Shown piece by piece: positions 9,178-18,200 of a stretch of 64,000 nt of DNA. The stretch is from Saprospiraceae bacterium (GTDB taxonomy: Bacteria > Bacteroidota > Bacteroidia > Chitinophagales > Saprospiraceae). Made by a program: the position numbers and the translations under genes. The stretch is taken from contig JAHCHX010000005.1 in NCBI GenBank assembly GCA_026129545.1, positions 166,854-230,853 of the forward strand, in the 5' to 3' direction. Below the pieces are notes generated by a model, which was given only the letters and a program-made list of their open reading frames with translations, searched no databases and had not been told where the DNA came from. Positions within the stretch are counted from its first letter, which is position 1. Each line of letters begins with the position of its first letter.

Positions 9178-9702
9178 TTATTTGCGCTCTTCCAGCGCCT
9201 TCACGATGCCTGCGATTTTTGAACCGCTGGCGGTGATTTGGCTGGCGAGGCGACGAGCCGGAGACTGGAGCAGGCCGATGATTTCGCCCACCATCTCCTC
9301 TTTGCTCTTCAACTTGACGAGTGCGGCCAACTGGTCATCGCCGATAAACACTGAAGAATCAATGTAAGCAGCTTTGAGAATGGGTCGCTCCTCGGTTTTG
9401 CGGAATTCTTCGAGCAACTTGGCCGGAGCCTTGGGGTTCGAAGAAATCAATATGGTGGTTGGGCCGTGCAGCACTTCGTAGAGGGCAGCGTAGCCTTTCG
9501 ACTCTGGCTGACTTTCGAGTGCTTTTTGAATCAAAGTGTTTTTTGCCACTTTGACCTTGATGTCTTTCTCGAAGCAAAGCCTGCGAAACTTGTTGATTTT
9601 GGCAACCGACAGCGTCGAGGAGTCTGTGAGGTAGAAAAACGGCGTGCCGCTTAACTCCTCCGTTAGTTCCGCAATCGCAACGGTTTTATCTTCTCTGGTC
9701 AT
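9178..9702 (-). CDS. rplJ: 50S ribosomal protein L10
   Basis: L10 anchors the L7/L12 dimers on the large subunit stalk base. The 174-residue length is typical. The N-terminal rRNA-binding domain is visible (TREDKTVAIAELTEEL, FFYLTDSSTLSVAKINKFRR, KVAKNTLIQKALE, GPTTILISSNPKAPAKLL), followed by the C-terminal helix with LLQSPARRLASQITASGSKIA that docks L7/L12. In most bacteria L10, or its complex with L7/L12, autoregulates from the rplJ leader. The 112-base gap between rplA and rplJ here is filled with AATTTGATAAT-type repeats rather than an obvious leader fold, so that control is not visible. Confidence 0.96.
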   Translation of the reverse strand: MTREDKTVAIAELTEELSGTPFFYLTDSSTLSVAKINKFRRLCFEKDIKVKVAKNTLIQKALESQPESKGYAALYEVLHGPTTILISSNPKAPAKLLEEFRKTEERPILKAAYIDSSVFIGDDQLAALVKLKSKEEMVGEIIGLLQSPARRLASQITASGSKIAGIVKALEERK

Positions 9703-9708
9703 ATCAAT

Positions 9709-9816
9709 CGAATTTGATAATGAGTCAATTTGAAAATTTGATGATGGTGCAAAATGTTGGAGCGTTCGGGCGGTTTGAGAATTATCAAATTCCCGAAATC
9801 ATCCAATTATCAAATT
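9709..9816. repeat. AT-rich repeats in the rplA-rplJ spacer
   Basis: AATTATCAAATT occurs twice as a direct repeat (9780-9791 and 9805-9816) and its reverse complement core AATTTGATAAT occurs at 9711-9721, followed by related CAATTTGAAAATTTGATGAT. Direct and inverted copies could fold on each other. The same word family recurs in the tuf leader near 13571-13606. Confidence 0.6.
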
Positions 9817-10510
9817 ACACCTTGATGGATTTAGGGTCAACCGCGATGCCCGGACTCATGGTGCTGGCCACTGAGACCGTTTTCATGTAAACACCTTTGG
9901 CGCTTGATGGCTTCATTTTCACCAAAGTGGAAATGAGCTCATGCGCATTGTCGGTCAGTTGCTCGGGAGCAAACGATACACGACCGATGGATGCGTGCAC
10001 GATGCCGAACTTGTCCACACGAAATGCGATTTTGCCCTTTTTGACTTCCGACACGGCAGATGCAATGTCGTTCGTCACGGTACCAGTTTTGGGGTTGGGC
10101 ATCAAGCCGCGCGGGCCGAGGATACGAGCCACTTTACCCAACTGGGCCATCACATTGGGCGTTGCGATGATGACATCCACATCCATCCAGCCTTCGCTGA
10201 CTTTTTGGATGTAGTCGTCAAGACCAACGTGGTCAGCGCCCGCTGCCTTTGCTTCGTCAGCTTTGTCGGGGGTGCAGAACACAAGAACGCGCTTGGTTTT
10301 GCCCGTGCCATGTGGAAGGGATACAGTGCCGCGCAGGGCTTGGTCGGCTTTGCGCGGGTCCACGCCGAGGCGGACGTGCACATCAACCGATGCGTTGAAT
10401 GAAGTCGTGTTGACCTCTTTCACGAGCGCCATTGCGTCGCTCAGCGTGTAGAGTTTGTCTGGGTCAACTTTTCCTTCAACGGCTTTGCGCTTTTTTGTCA
10501 ATTTTGCCAT
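9815..10510 (-). CDS. rplA: 50S ribosomal protein L1
   Basis: L1 forms the mobile L1 stalk near the ribosomal E site and in many bacteria represses the rplKA mRNA. Length 231 residues is typical. Family landmarks are MAKLTKKRKAVEGKVD, the conserved FNASVDVHVRLGVDPRKADQ, RGTVSLPHGTGK, and the second-domain block ATPNVMAQLGKVARILGPRG followed by LMPNPKTGTV. The C-terminus SSAKGVYMKTVSVASTMSPGI is also standard. It lies 140 bases after rplK; that spacer holds GAATAATGTG-type repeats. Confidence 0.97.
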   Translation of the reverse strand: MAKLTKKRKAVEGKVDPDKLYTLSDAMALVKEVNTTSFNASVDVHVRLGVDPRKADQALRGTVSLPHGTGKTKRVLVFCTPDKADEAKAAGADHVGLDDYIQKVSEGWMDVDVIIATPNVMAQLGKVARILGPRGLMPNPKTGTVTNDIASAVSEVKKGKIAFRVDKFGIVHASIGRVSFAPEQLTDNAHELISTLVKMKPSSAKGVYMKTVSVASTMSPGIAVDPKSIKV

Positions 10511-10560
10511 TGAAAATGTGTGTTTAAGGTTGTAGCGTTCCGTTGGGCGGAACTCCCTTT

Positions 10561-10637
10561 GAATAATGTGCTTATTTTGCTAATGGAATAATGTGTTAAT
10601 GTGCTATTGTTTTTAAAAAAAGCACATCGGCACATTT
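10561..10637. repeat. ATGTGC-type repeats in the rplK-rplA spacer
   Basis: GAATAATGTG occurs at 10561-10570 and again at 10586-10595, followed by TTAATGTGCTATTG. ATGTGCT at 10599-10605 can pair with AGCACAT at 10621-10627 across a T-rich/A-rich loop, and another CACAT follows at 10631-10635. This looks like a short intergenic repeat family rather than a specific ribosomal protein leader, but an L1-binding role is not excluded. Confidence 0.45.
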
Positions 10638-10650
10638 TTCGTTGGCCACA

Positions 10651-11106
10651 TTAATTTTTCACTTCAAACGGTGCTTCGCCAGTCACGGTCAGTCCCATGC
10701 TTCGAGCAGTCCCTGCCACCATTTTCATGGCGGATTCGACGGTGAAGCAATTGAGGTCTGGCATTTTGCTCTCGGCGATAGCGCGAACTTGTTCCCATGT
10801 GACAGAGCCAACTTTTTTGCGGTTAGGCTCTGGCGACCCTTTGCCGGGGGCCAATTTAGCGGCTTCAAAGAGCTGGATGGCCGCAGGTGGTGTTTTGATG
10901 ATAAAGTCAAAGGTTTTGTCTTTATACACCTGAATAATCACCGGGAGCACTTTTCCTTGTTGCTCTTGCGTCTGTGCGTTGAAGCGCTTGCAAAACTCCA
11001 TGATGTTCACGCCCTTCGAGCCGAGTGCCGGGCCGATTGGCGGGGCTGGGTTGGCTTGGCCACCTTTCACCTGGAGTTTGATATAAACATCTACTTCTTT
11101 TGCCAT
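10651..11106 (-). CDS. rplK: 50S ribosomal protein L11
   Basis: L11 is part of the GTPase-associated centre and is needed for RelA activation by uncharged tRNA. The 151-residue protein has the proline-rich N-terminal signature GGQANPAPPIGPALGSKGVNIMEFCKRFN, and the C-terminal rRNA-binding domain with TPPAAIQLFEAAKL and MVAGTARSMGLTVTG. It follows nusG in the standard nusG-rplK-rplA order. Confidence 0.97.
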   Translation of the reverse strand: MAKEVDVYIKLQVKGGQANPAPPIGPALGSKGVNIMEFCKRFNAQTQEQQGKVLPVIIQVYKDKTFDFIIKTPPAAIQLFEAAKLAPGKGSPEPNRKKVGSVTWEQVRAIAESKMPDLNCFTVESAMKMVAGTARSMGLTVTGEAPFEVKN

Positions 11107-11225
11107 TGTGTCTGAATTTTCAGAATTTGAAAATTAACAGATTGAATTTAAATGATTTATGAAAATCGTCGAAACCAACCGGGTTGTGGAAGCGAGCCTG
11201 GGAGAACAGGCATCAATGGCTGGGT

Positions 11226-11807
11226 TCAACTGATTTTTTCCACTTGCATGAAGTTCAATTCCACCTCTGTGCCACGGCCAAAAATTTTGACTATGACTTT
11301 AAGTTTTTTCTTCTCTTCGTTCACTTCCTGAATGTCACCGACAAATTCCGCAAAAGGCCCGTCAATGATTTTTACCGTCTCGCCCACAAGGAAGGGTTCG
11401 CTCAACGTCTCGCCGGTTTCGGCGGTTTCATCTACTTTGCCGAGCAAACGATTCGATTCGGCTTGTGTCATCGGGATAGGCTGTTCTTTCCCGAGAAAAT
11501 GAATCACGTTGGGTATGTCGGCAATATGCTTCGCTACATCTCCATTCAATTTGGACCCGATGGCTTCTATCAGAATGTAGCCGGGCAACAAATTGCGTTC
11601 CTGCATCACCTTCTTGCCATTTCGAATTTTGTAAACTTTTTCCGTCGGCACCACCACCGAAAAAACAAAGTCCTTCCACCCGGAACGCTCTATCTCGAGC
11701 AGTATCCGTTCTTGAATCTTTTTCTCTTTGCCACTAATGACGCGCAGAGAAAACCATCTTTTTTCCTCGGCAGCCGCAGGGGCGACCGTTTCTTTTTCTT
11801 GGTTCAT
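11226..11807 (-). CDS. nusG: Transcription termination/antitermination protein NusG
   Basis: NusG binds the RNA polymerase clamp and couples transcription to Rho or the ribosome. The 193-residue protein has the NGN domain (KRWFSLRVISGKEKKIQERI, then NLLPGYILIEA and NVIHFLG) and a C-terminal KOW domain (VGETVKIIDGPFAEFVGDIQ to the end). A short charged N-terminal lead (MNQEKETVAPAAAEEK) precedes the conserved region. It lies directly after secE in transcription order, the nearly universal secE-nusG pairing, with 48 bases between them. Confidence 0.97.
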   Translation of the reverse strand: MNQEKETVAPAAAEEKRWFSLRVISGKEKKIQERILLEIERSGWKDFVFSVVVPTEKVYKIRNGKKVMQERNLLPGYILIEAIGSKLNGDVAKHIADIPNVIHFLGKEQPIPMTQAESNRLLGKVDETAETGETLSEPFLVGETVKIIDGPFAEFVGDIQEVNEEKKKLKVIVKIFGRGTEVELNFMQVEKIS

Positions 11808-11855
11808 ATCGTTATCTGCCGTAGGGGAAACAGGTGGAAGGTATCTGCTTCAAGC

Positions 11856-12047
11856 TCACCAAATTCCGTACAAATAATTGAAAAAGATTTTGCTCGCACC
11901 GTCCATCAGGAAGATGATTAAGGCCATAATCGCCGCCGTAATCAAAACCACCATCGTGCTTTCTTGCAATTGGGCGGCGGTGGGCCAAGAGACGTTTTTC
12001 ACGAGCTCGTGGTAACTTTCCTTCAAATAAAGGGTCAATTTTTCCAT
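11856..12047 (-). CDS. secE: Preprotein translocase subunit SecE
   Basis: SecE stabilises SecY in the inner-membrane translocon. This is the short 63-residue form with an amphipathic helix (LTLYLKESYHELVKNVSWPT) and one transmembrane helix (STMVVLITAAIMALIIFLMDG). The ATG at 12047 is preferred: it starts MEKLTLYLKES as in other short SecE proteins. An in-frame upstream start at 12158 would add 37 residues unlike the family. It lies between tRNA-Trp and nusG. Confidence 0.93.
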   Translation of the reverse strand: MEKLTLYLKESYHELVKNVSWPTAAQLQESTMVVLITAAIMALIIFLMDGASKIFFNYLYGIW

Positions 12048-12170
12048 TACTCGAAATTTCGTTGTTCTTTGATTTTGTGTTCGTTCGAGCGTTTCGTCAT
12101 TTGCGAAAAAAGTCCGTTGTCGCACGAGAACGGACAACGAACAACGATGAACGAGCAACGTAATTTTGTC

Positions 12171-12246
12171 TGGCAGGGGCAGCAGGGCTCGAACCCGCAG
12201 CCTGCGGTTTTGGAGACCGCCACTCTACCAATTGAGCTATGCCCCT
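12171..12246 (-). tRNA. tRNA-Trp (anticodon CCA)
   Basis: On the minus strand the gene starts AGGGGCATAGCTCAATTGG and folds as a full cloverleaf: acceptor AGGGGCA/TGCCCCT, D-loop AATTGGTA, anticodon stem CGGTC/loop with CCA, and T-loop TTCGAGC. The 3' CCA is encoded (12171-12173), unlike the other tRNAs here. It sits between tuf and secE, the layout also seen in many non-proteobacterial genomes. Confidence 0.96.
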
Positions 12247-12250
12247 GAAT

Positions 12251-12318
12251 GGTTATTGGTTGATTGGTGATTGGTCATTAGTGCAAGCACCAACCAATCA
12301 CCAACCCAACCAATCACC
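12251..12318. repeat. GATTGG-type imperfect inverted repeat between tuf and tRNA-Trp
   Basis: The 25-base arm at 12251-12275 (words TTGGTTGATTGGTGATTGGT) pairs with 12293-12318 with two mismatches and one extra base; GTGC-AA-GCAC at 12281-12290 caps it. No T-tract follows on the minus strand. It could be a partial terminator or a processing site that releases tRNA-Trp from the tuf transcript. Related GATTGG words occur after lptB (40263-40293). Confidence 0.6.
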
Positions 12319-12323
12319 GTTTA

Positions 12324-13520
12324 TTAGTCAAGAATCTCAGTTACCTGACCAGCGCCCACCGTGCGGCCACCTTCGCGAATAGCGAAGCGCAGGCCTTTTT
12401 CCATAGCGATGGTGTTGAGCAGTTTCACTTCGAGTTCGATGTTGTCGCCCGGCATCACCATCTCCACGTTGGCAGGGAGTTTCACATCGCCCGTTACGTC
12501 GGTGGTGCGGAAATAGAACTGCGGGCGGTAGCCATTAAAGAACGGCGTGTGACGGCCACCCTCTTCTTTCGAGAGGACGTACACAGAACACTTGAAGTGT
12601 TTGTGCGGCTTCACGCTGCCGGGTTTGCAGATAACCATGCCGCGCTTGATTTGCTCTTTGTCAATACCGCGAAGGAGAAGACCAGCGTTGTCGCCTGCTT
12701 CACCGCGGTCGAGCAGTTTGCGGAACATTTCCACACCCGTCACGGTAGAAGTGAGGGGTTTTTCGCCGTCTTTCATCATACCGATGATTTCGACGGGGTC
12801 GTTCACGTTGATGACGCCGCGCTCGATACGACCAGTGGCGACCGTGCCACGACCCGTGATGGTGAACACGTCTTCGACCGGCATCAGGAACGGCTTGTCC
12901 ACTTCACGGACAGGTTCCGGGATGTCGTTGTCACAAGCATCCATCAAATCCATGATTTTTTGAGTATAGACTGGGTCGCCTTCAAGTGCCTTAAGTGCCG
13001 AACCTTGAATAATGGAAGCGTTGTCGCCGTCGAACTGATAGGCGCTCAGCAGTTCGCGGAGCTCCATGTCAACGAGTTCAAGCATTTCCGGGTCGTCCAC
13101 GAGGTCAACCTTGTTCATGAATACAACGATTCTCGGAACACCTACTTGGCGGGCGAGGAGGATGTGTTCGCGTGTCTGCGGCATCGGGCCGTCAGTAGCA
13201 GCGCAAACAACGATGGCACCGTCCATCTGAGCGGCGCCCGTAATCATGTTTTTAACGTAGTCGGCGTGACCCGGGCAGTCCACGTGCGCGTAGTGACGCT
13301 TTTCCGTTTCGTATTCTACGTGCGCGGTGTTGATAGTGATACCGCGCTCTTTTTCTTCCGGAGCAGCATCAATGGCATCGTAGTCCGTCTTCTTAGCCAG
13401 ACCCTTCTGCGAAAGTACGTAAGTAATGGCAGCCGTCAGCGTCGTCTTGCCGTGGTCAACGTGACCAATCGTGCCAATATTTACGTGCGGCTTGGTGCGA
13501 ACAAATGTCTCTTTTGCCAT
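12324..13520 (-). CDS. tuf: Elongation factor Tu
   Basis: EF-Tu delivers aminoacyl-tRNA to the ribosome as a GTP complex. The 398-residue protein has all G motifs: GHVDHGKTTL (P-loop), a G2 region GITINTAHVEYET, DCPGHADYVKNM (G3), NKVD (G4) and GSALKALEGD (G5). Domain 2 (GRGTVATGRIERG) and domain 3 (the terminus EGGRTVGAGQVTEILD) are complete. It is preceded by four tRNA genes and followed by tRNA-Trp and secE. A single tuf copy is seen in the window. Confidence 0.99.
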   Translation of the reverse strand: MAKETFVRTKPHVNIGTIGHVDHGKTTLTAAITYVLSQKGLAKKTDYDAIDAAPEEKERGITINTAHVEYETEKRHYAHVDCPGHADYVKNMITGAAQMDGAIVVCAATDGPMPQTREHILLARQVGVPRIVVFMNKVDLVDDPEMLELVDMELRELLSAYQFDGDNASIIQGSALKALEGDPVYTQKIMDLMDACDNDIPEPVREVDKPFLMPVEDVFTITGRGTVATGRIERGVINVNDPVEIIGMMKDGEKPLTSTVTGVEMFRKLLDRGEAGDNAGLLLRGIDKEQIKRGMVICKPGSVKPHKHFKCSVYVLSKEEGGRHTPFFNGYRPQFYFRTTDVTGDVKLPANVEMVMPGDNIELEVKLLNTIAMEKGLRFAIREGGRTVGAGQVTEILD

Positions 13521-13570
13521 TGGTTTAGAACTGTTTGTGTCAAATTTAGTGAAAAAATTTCTTTTAATGC

Positions 13571-13606
13571 GATAATTTGATAATCATCGAATTTGAGAAT
13601 TACCAA
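13571..13606. repeat. AT-rich repeat in the tuf leader
   Basis: GATAATTTGATAATCATCG then AATTTGAGAATTACCAAATT lie between tRNA-Thr(GGU) and tuf. They share the AATTTGATAAT/AATTATCAAATT word family with the rplA-rplJ spacer and can form weak self-complementary structures. Confidence 0.5.
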
Positions 13607-13639
13607 ATTGGCTCATTACCCCATGAGCTCACTTACTTG

Positions 13640-13711
<72 letters not shown>

Positions 13712-13796
13712 AACTTTGATTGTTGATTGCCTATTTTTAATTGCCAACGACACTCGAAAAACAATTAAGGATAAACAAATGAGCAATCGAGAGGTG

Positions 13797-13869
13797 AGCG
13801 GCGGACGAGATTCGAACTCGCGACATTCAGCTTGGAAGGCTGACACTCTACCAACTGAGTTACCACCGC
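13797..13869 (-). tRNA. tRNA-Gly (anticodon UCC)
   Basis: The minus strand reads GCGGTGGTAACTCAGTTGG; acceptor GCGGTGG pairs with CCGCCGC (one G-U), anticodon stem TCAGC/GCTGA holds loop CTTCCAA (anticodon UCC), and the T-arm is GCGAG-TTCGAAT-CTCGT. It corresponds in order to E. coli glyT. Confidence 0.95.
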
Positions 13870-13934
13870 AAGTTGGATGATTATCTACCATGAAACTTCG
13901 GAAGGAGATATTCAACCAGTTGTCAAAAAAAGGT

Positions 13935-14017
13935 GGGGGTGGTGGGATTCGAACCTACTCAGCAGTGAAGCACCAGATTTACAGTCTGGCCCGGCTCTCC
14001 AACTCCGGGGCACCCCC
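13935..14017 (-). tRNA. tRNA-Tyr (anticodon GUA)
   Basis: The minus strand starts GGGGGTGCCCCGGAG; acceptor GGGGGTG/CACCCCC, anticodon stem CCAGA/TCTGG with loop CTGTAAA (GUA), and an extended variable arm as expected for a class II tRNA of 83 bases. It corresponds in order to E. coli tyrU. Confidence 0.95.
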
Positions 14018-14104
14018 TGTTTGATTGATTGATGATTGTTGTTCAATTAGAAACGAAAAATAGTTGACAATCAACTCTCTTCAAACAATCAGTCACCTAA
14101 ACGG

Positions 14105-14177
14105 AGCCACTGGAGGGACTCGAACCCCCGACCAGCTGATTACAAATCAGCTGCTCTACCAACTGAGCTACAGTGGC
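14105..14177 (-). tRNA. tRNA-Thr (anticodon UGU)
   Basis: The minus strand reads GCCACTGTAGCTCAGTTGG; acceptor GCCACTG/CAGTGGC, anticodon stem GCTGA/TCAGC with loop TTTGTAA (UGU), T-loop TTCGAGT. It is the first gene of the tRNA-tuf transcription unit, corresponding to E. coli thrU. Confidence 0.95.
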
Positions 14178-14261
14178 CTAATTCGCGGCCTCCAAGGCTT
14201 TTTTTCGCTATTTCAAACAACAATTTCTCGGGAAAAAGACCCCCCTCCCGAAAAGCGTGTG

Positions 14262-14269
14262 CAAAGGTA
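14262..14269 (-). promoter_or_regulatory. Candidate -7 box for the tRNA-tuf operon
   Basis: On the minus strand TACCTTTG (followed by C) matches the Bacteroidota -7 consensus TAnnTTTG and lies about 85 bases before the first tRNA. A good -33 TTG at the usual spacing is not obvious. A short TCGGGA/TCCCGA hairpin (14228-14233/14246-14251) lies in the predicted leader. Confidence 0.5.
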
Positions 14270-14403
14270 AAGCTACAATTTTGAACAGAAAAACAATTTT
14301 TGAAAAAAACCGGATTTTTTAGAAAGACCTTTGCGGAAGGTGAAAAAACAAGCGATGTGACCGAGAAAGTCCCGAACCCTATTTATTTTTTTGTCAGATA
14401 AAA

Positions 14404-15039
14404 ATGAGTCCACTTGACAAAACCCTCGACTACTGCCAAAACCACACTTCTCCTGTGAATGACATACTCGCGGAGTTGGAACGCGAGACGCACCTTAGCA
14501 CGCTCAGCCCTCAAATGTTGAGTGGGGCCTATCAAGGACAACTGCTTCGCTTCTTCAGTCTGATGATTCGGCCGCAGAGGGTGTTGGAGATTGGCACATT
14601 CACTGGCTACGCCACACTTTGCATGGCAGAAGGGCTGGCTGACGATGGCCTTTTGCACACAATTGAGATTAACGACGAGTTAAGCCCAATCATCCAAAAG
14701 TATTTGCGCAAGGCTGGGCTGGAAAAGCGGGTGCAACTTCACTTGGGCGACGCGGCACACATCATTCCAAGGCTCGACGAGACATTCGACCTTGTTTTTA
14801 TTGATGCAGGCAAGCTTGATTATCCCATTCACTATGAGCTGGCTTTGAGCAAAACCCGTCGGGGCGGCTTTTTGTTGGCTGACAACGTGCTGTGGGATGG
14901 CAAGGTGGCGGCGGGCGATGAAAAGGACGAGACCTCGCGTGTGTTGCGCACCTTTAATAATATGGTGTACGCTGACGAAAGGGTGGAGAATATCCTGCTG
15001 CCCTTGCGTGATGGTTTGATGGTGATGCGCAAGGTTTGA
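14404..15039 (+). CDS. Class I SAM-dependent O-methyltransferase (COMT-like)
   Basis: The 211-residue protein belongs to the O-methyltransferase family 3, metal-dependent enzymes related to catechol and caffeoyl-CoA O-methyltransferases. SAM motif I is VLEIGTFTGYAT near residue 60, with IEIND at the next acidic strand end. The metal/catalytic region LVFIDAGKLDYPIHYE and the following LLADNVLWDGKV are intact. No signal peptide or membrane helix is visible, so a cytoplasmic enzyme is expected. The substrate is unknown. It is transcribed divergently from the tRNA-tuf operon and stands alone; the gap to the next gene holds a structured element. Confidence 0.88.
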   Translation: MSPLDKTLDYCQNHTSPVNDILAELERETHLSTLSPQMLSGAYQGQLLRFFSLMIRPQRVLEIGTFTGYATLCMAEGLADDGLLHTIEINDELSPIIQKYLRKAGLEKRVQLHLGDAAHIIPRLDETFDLVFIDAGKLDYPIHYELALSKTRRGGFLLADNVLWDGKVAAGDEKDETSRVLRTFNNMVYADERVENILLPLRDGLMVMRKV

Positions 15040-15046
15040 GGAATTT

Positions 15047-15138
15047 CAAACACAGCGATATGATGTACGCAATTTGCTTGCGCAAACAGGCTACTCTGTG
15101 CCAGTTTCATTGTATCGCGCAAAAATCCCCCGTGTTTG
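15047..15138 (+). other. Nested inverted repeat upstream of the giant surface protein gene
   Basis: CAAACAC (15047-15053) pairs with GTGTTTG (15132-15138), and inside it GCGATA (15055-15060) pairs with TATCGC (15113-15118), ATG (15063-15065) with CAT (15108-15110), plus a local TTTGC/GCAAA stem-loop near 15073-15086. The co-linear nesting suggests a folded RNA leader or a palindromic repeat of about 92 bases. No known riboswitch class is recognised. Confidence 0.4.
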
Positions 15139-15209
15139 AGGCAACAGTTGGGTAGGCCAACGTATCTTCATCGCCTCTAATCTTGTTCCGTGAACTAAAT
15201 ACTCGAATC

Positions 15210-18200
15210 ATGAAAAGCCGGTTGCTCTCCGCTTCCTTGCTCTTTGTCGCACTTTTTTTTGCCCCAAGCGTTTATGGGCAAAACACTTTTACTGTCAACA
15301 TCGTGGGCCCTACTTTTTTGTGTGCGGGCCAGTGCGACACGTTTTATGCGCAGGTGCTGAATATCCCAACTCCAGCGTCGGACTCTTTCAAATGGGCCAT
15401 CATGGGCCCCAACGGATACACCGCGTTTGGGGTTGGCGAACGTTTCTTTTTTTGTCCCACCTCCACACAGTTTGCCACAGGCACTTACACCCTTTTGGTT
15501 CAAGTGATTAGCGCCAATGGCGCTGTGATGGCTTCGGACACGCATATTGTCACGGTGTTGAATTTTTTGCCACTTGATATTGTCTCCAACAATTTCGCTC
15601 CATGCAATTTTGACAGCACCAATATAAACCCGGATTTCCAGCCCTGCGAAAAGGTATGCCCCAACACTACCGTCACCTATTCCGTGCAAGCGAGCAATCC
15701 GGGCGGCTCGCAAAGCACCTTGACTTGGCAAGTGTCGGGTGCGCTTGCTTACACCGTCAACCCTCCGCTCAACAATTCTGTCACCGTCACTTGGGGCGGG
15801 CCGGGTGTGGGGTCAGTAGTAGTCGTGGCAGATGGGGGTATTTCAGGAGCGTGTGCGGGCGAGAACGCGCGTTGTGTCACCATCATCGCCGAACCTGAGG
15901 CCAAATTTACCAGCGACCCCGCTCCGACAGGCAACACGTTGCAGGTATGTAAAGGCCAAACCGTTTATTTTCAAAATCAAAGCATAGGCGCGGACGGCTA
16001 CGAGTGGTTTTTCAGCGACGACCTTTCGACCTCGCTTGAGGTAAACCCACAACACGTTTTCCCGACCCCGGGCAATTACACCGTCCGTCTCATCGCGCGA
16101 AGCGATTGCCTTTGCTCCGATACCACCACGCTGAACATGGAAGTGCTCGACGCGGAAGCGCCCACACTGGATTGCGTGGGCACCTTATGCCCCGGAGCCG
16201 TCGTCACCTATACTGCCTCGAACGCCTGCCCGCCCTACGCATGGGCGGTTACGCCAAACGGAACAGTGCTGAGTGGGGGAAGCGCCGGCACGGATAGCAT
16301 CACGGTTCAATGGGACGGAGGGCCGTTCGGCACCATTACTTTGGGGGCGCAGCCTTGCTCTGGCGCAGCTTGCCCCAATCCAGCGAATATCCGAGTACCG
16401 ATTATATCGGACGATGCAGTCATTCAAGGCGTGGGGAACGTTTGCCCTGCTGCCACGGAAGTGTATTCGATAGAGGCTTATGGCGGCACCGGATTCACCT
16501 GGACGCTTTCTGGCGGCGGCACCATCACCGAAGGCCAAGGGACGAACCGAATCACGGTGAAATGGCTGGATTCGCCCAACCCTTCCGTGACACATTGGCT
16601 CACCGTCGAATACGACAATTGTTATCTTGGCTGTGGCGGGAAGGATTCGCTTGCTATTCGGATTGTTTCGCCTTTCATCATCAATGGCCCGGTCGAACTC
16701 TGCGAAGGCGAAACTGGCAATTTCGCTTCTCGATTGAGTGTCAATTTCCAAAATATTGCCTGCAATTGGACCCTTTTTGCGCCCAATGGCTCTGTTGCGT
16801 GGACATCAGCAGCCCCCACCGCCTCGCCAGCGATTCCTCTCAGCAGCGGAGGGGGGCTTTATCGGGTGTTGGCCTTGCCTAACGACCCCTCACTAACTTG
16901 CTCGGCACAAGCCACTTGGGTGGTCAACGTGACAAGTCGCCCAGCCAAACCGGTAATCTTGGGCGATGCTGGCATTTGCCCCAACACAACCTATACCTAC
17001 GAGACAAGCGGCACTTCTTCTGCCAACAGAATAAGATGGACGGTGCAAAATGGCCCGGGAGGGACCACCGAATATTTGGGGAACAAAATAAACGTGACGT
17101 GGGGGAGCGTCAACCCGCGTTGGATTTCGGTGGCGCAAGTTTCTAACAACGGCCTCAACTGTACCTCTGACACAGCTTTGCTCAATATCCAAAACCTCGG
17201 CCTTGTTTTCATAAGCGGCCAACAAGTGGTGTGCGAGGACACGAAATCTACCTATACGTTGCCGGGGATTCAAAATCTCAACGTCAACTGGAGCATATCT
17301 CCCCCGTCGGCGGGTGCCGTCACGGCGGGGCAGGGACTGAATGTTGTTGAGATTTTTTGGACAGAGGCCGGAGGCCATGTCATTTCACTTGATGTGTGTG
17401 GTCAAATCTCATCCCTGCCAGTCACCGTCATTGCATTGCCCGACCCTGCGGTGCAATATGCTGGCAGTGTGTGTCCCGGCCAAACAACCCCCATTCAAAC
17501 CGCAACTCCCTACATCAATTACTCTTGGCGCGATGCGAACGGCACAGAGTTGGCCGACACGCCTACGGTGGACTTGGGCGTTGGGAGCTATTCCGTGCAG
17601 GTGGAGGATGCCAATGGATGTGTGGGCAGCCAGCCATTTACCGTGAACGAAGGGCCTGCCCCCAACATAAGCATCACAACTGCTGACCCAACGGGGTTTT
17701 GCAACAACTCCGTTTTCGTCACCTTGACCGCTCTCGCCAATGCGGATGGCGACCTTGTTTACCAATGGTTTCAAAATGGGAACCCCGTGGGTGCCAACAC
17801 GCCCACGTTTGCCACCAACCAATATGGCATTTACTCGGTGCAGGTGACCAACCCGGATGGGTGCACGGCAGTGGCTGGCAGCATCTCTTTGTTCAACTAT
17901 TGCGGTGGAAGCGGCGGCGGCGGCTCTGGTTTCCCTGGGGCCAGCGAGCCTTTTTGCCCTGCTGGCAGCGCCAATTTTTCGGTGAATGCCACAGCGGAAT
18001 GCAACACCTTCAATTTTCAGGTCATTCCAAGCCCTCAATATGTGCCGGGGTCGGCGTTCTGGACATTTGGCATTTCGGGTGGTTCCATTCTCGGCACGGC
18101 TACGAGCGAAAACCCTTCTTTTACTTTTTTGAACGCTGGAAAATACATTGCCACGCTTCGCGTCACGCTTCAAAACGGCGATGTGTGTGTCGTGTCGGAC

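Noticed and set aside
12549..13580. 343-residue plus-strand open frame opposite tuf
   Set aside because: Antisense shadow of EF-Tu; every G motif of tuf is present on the minus strand.
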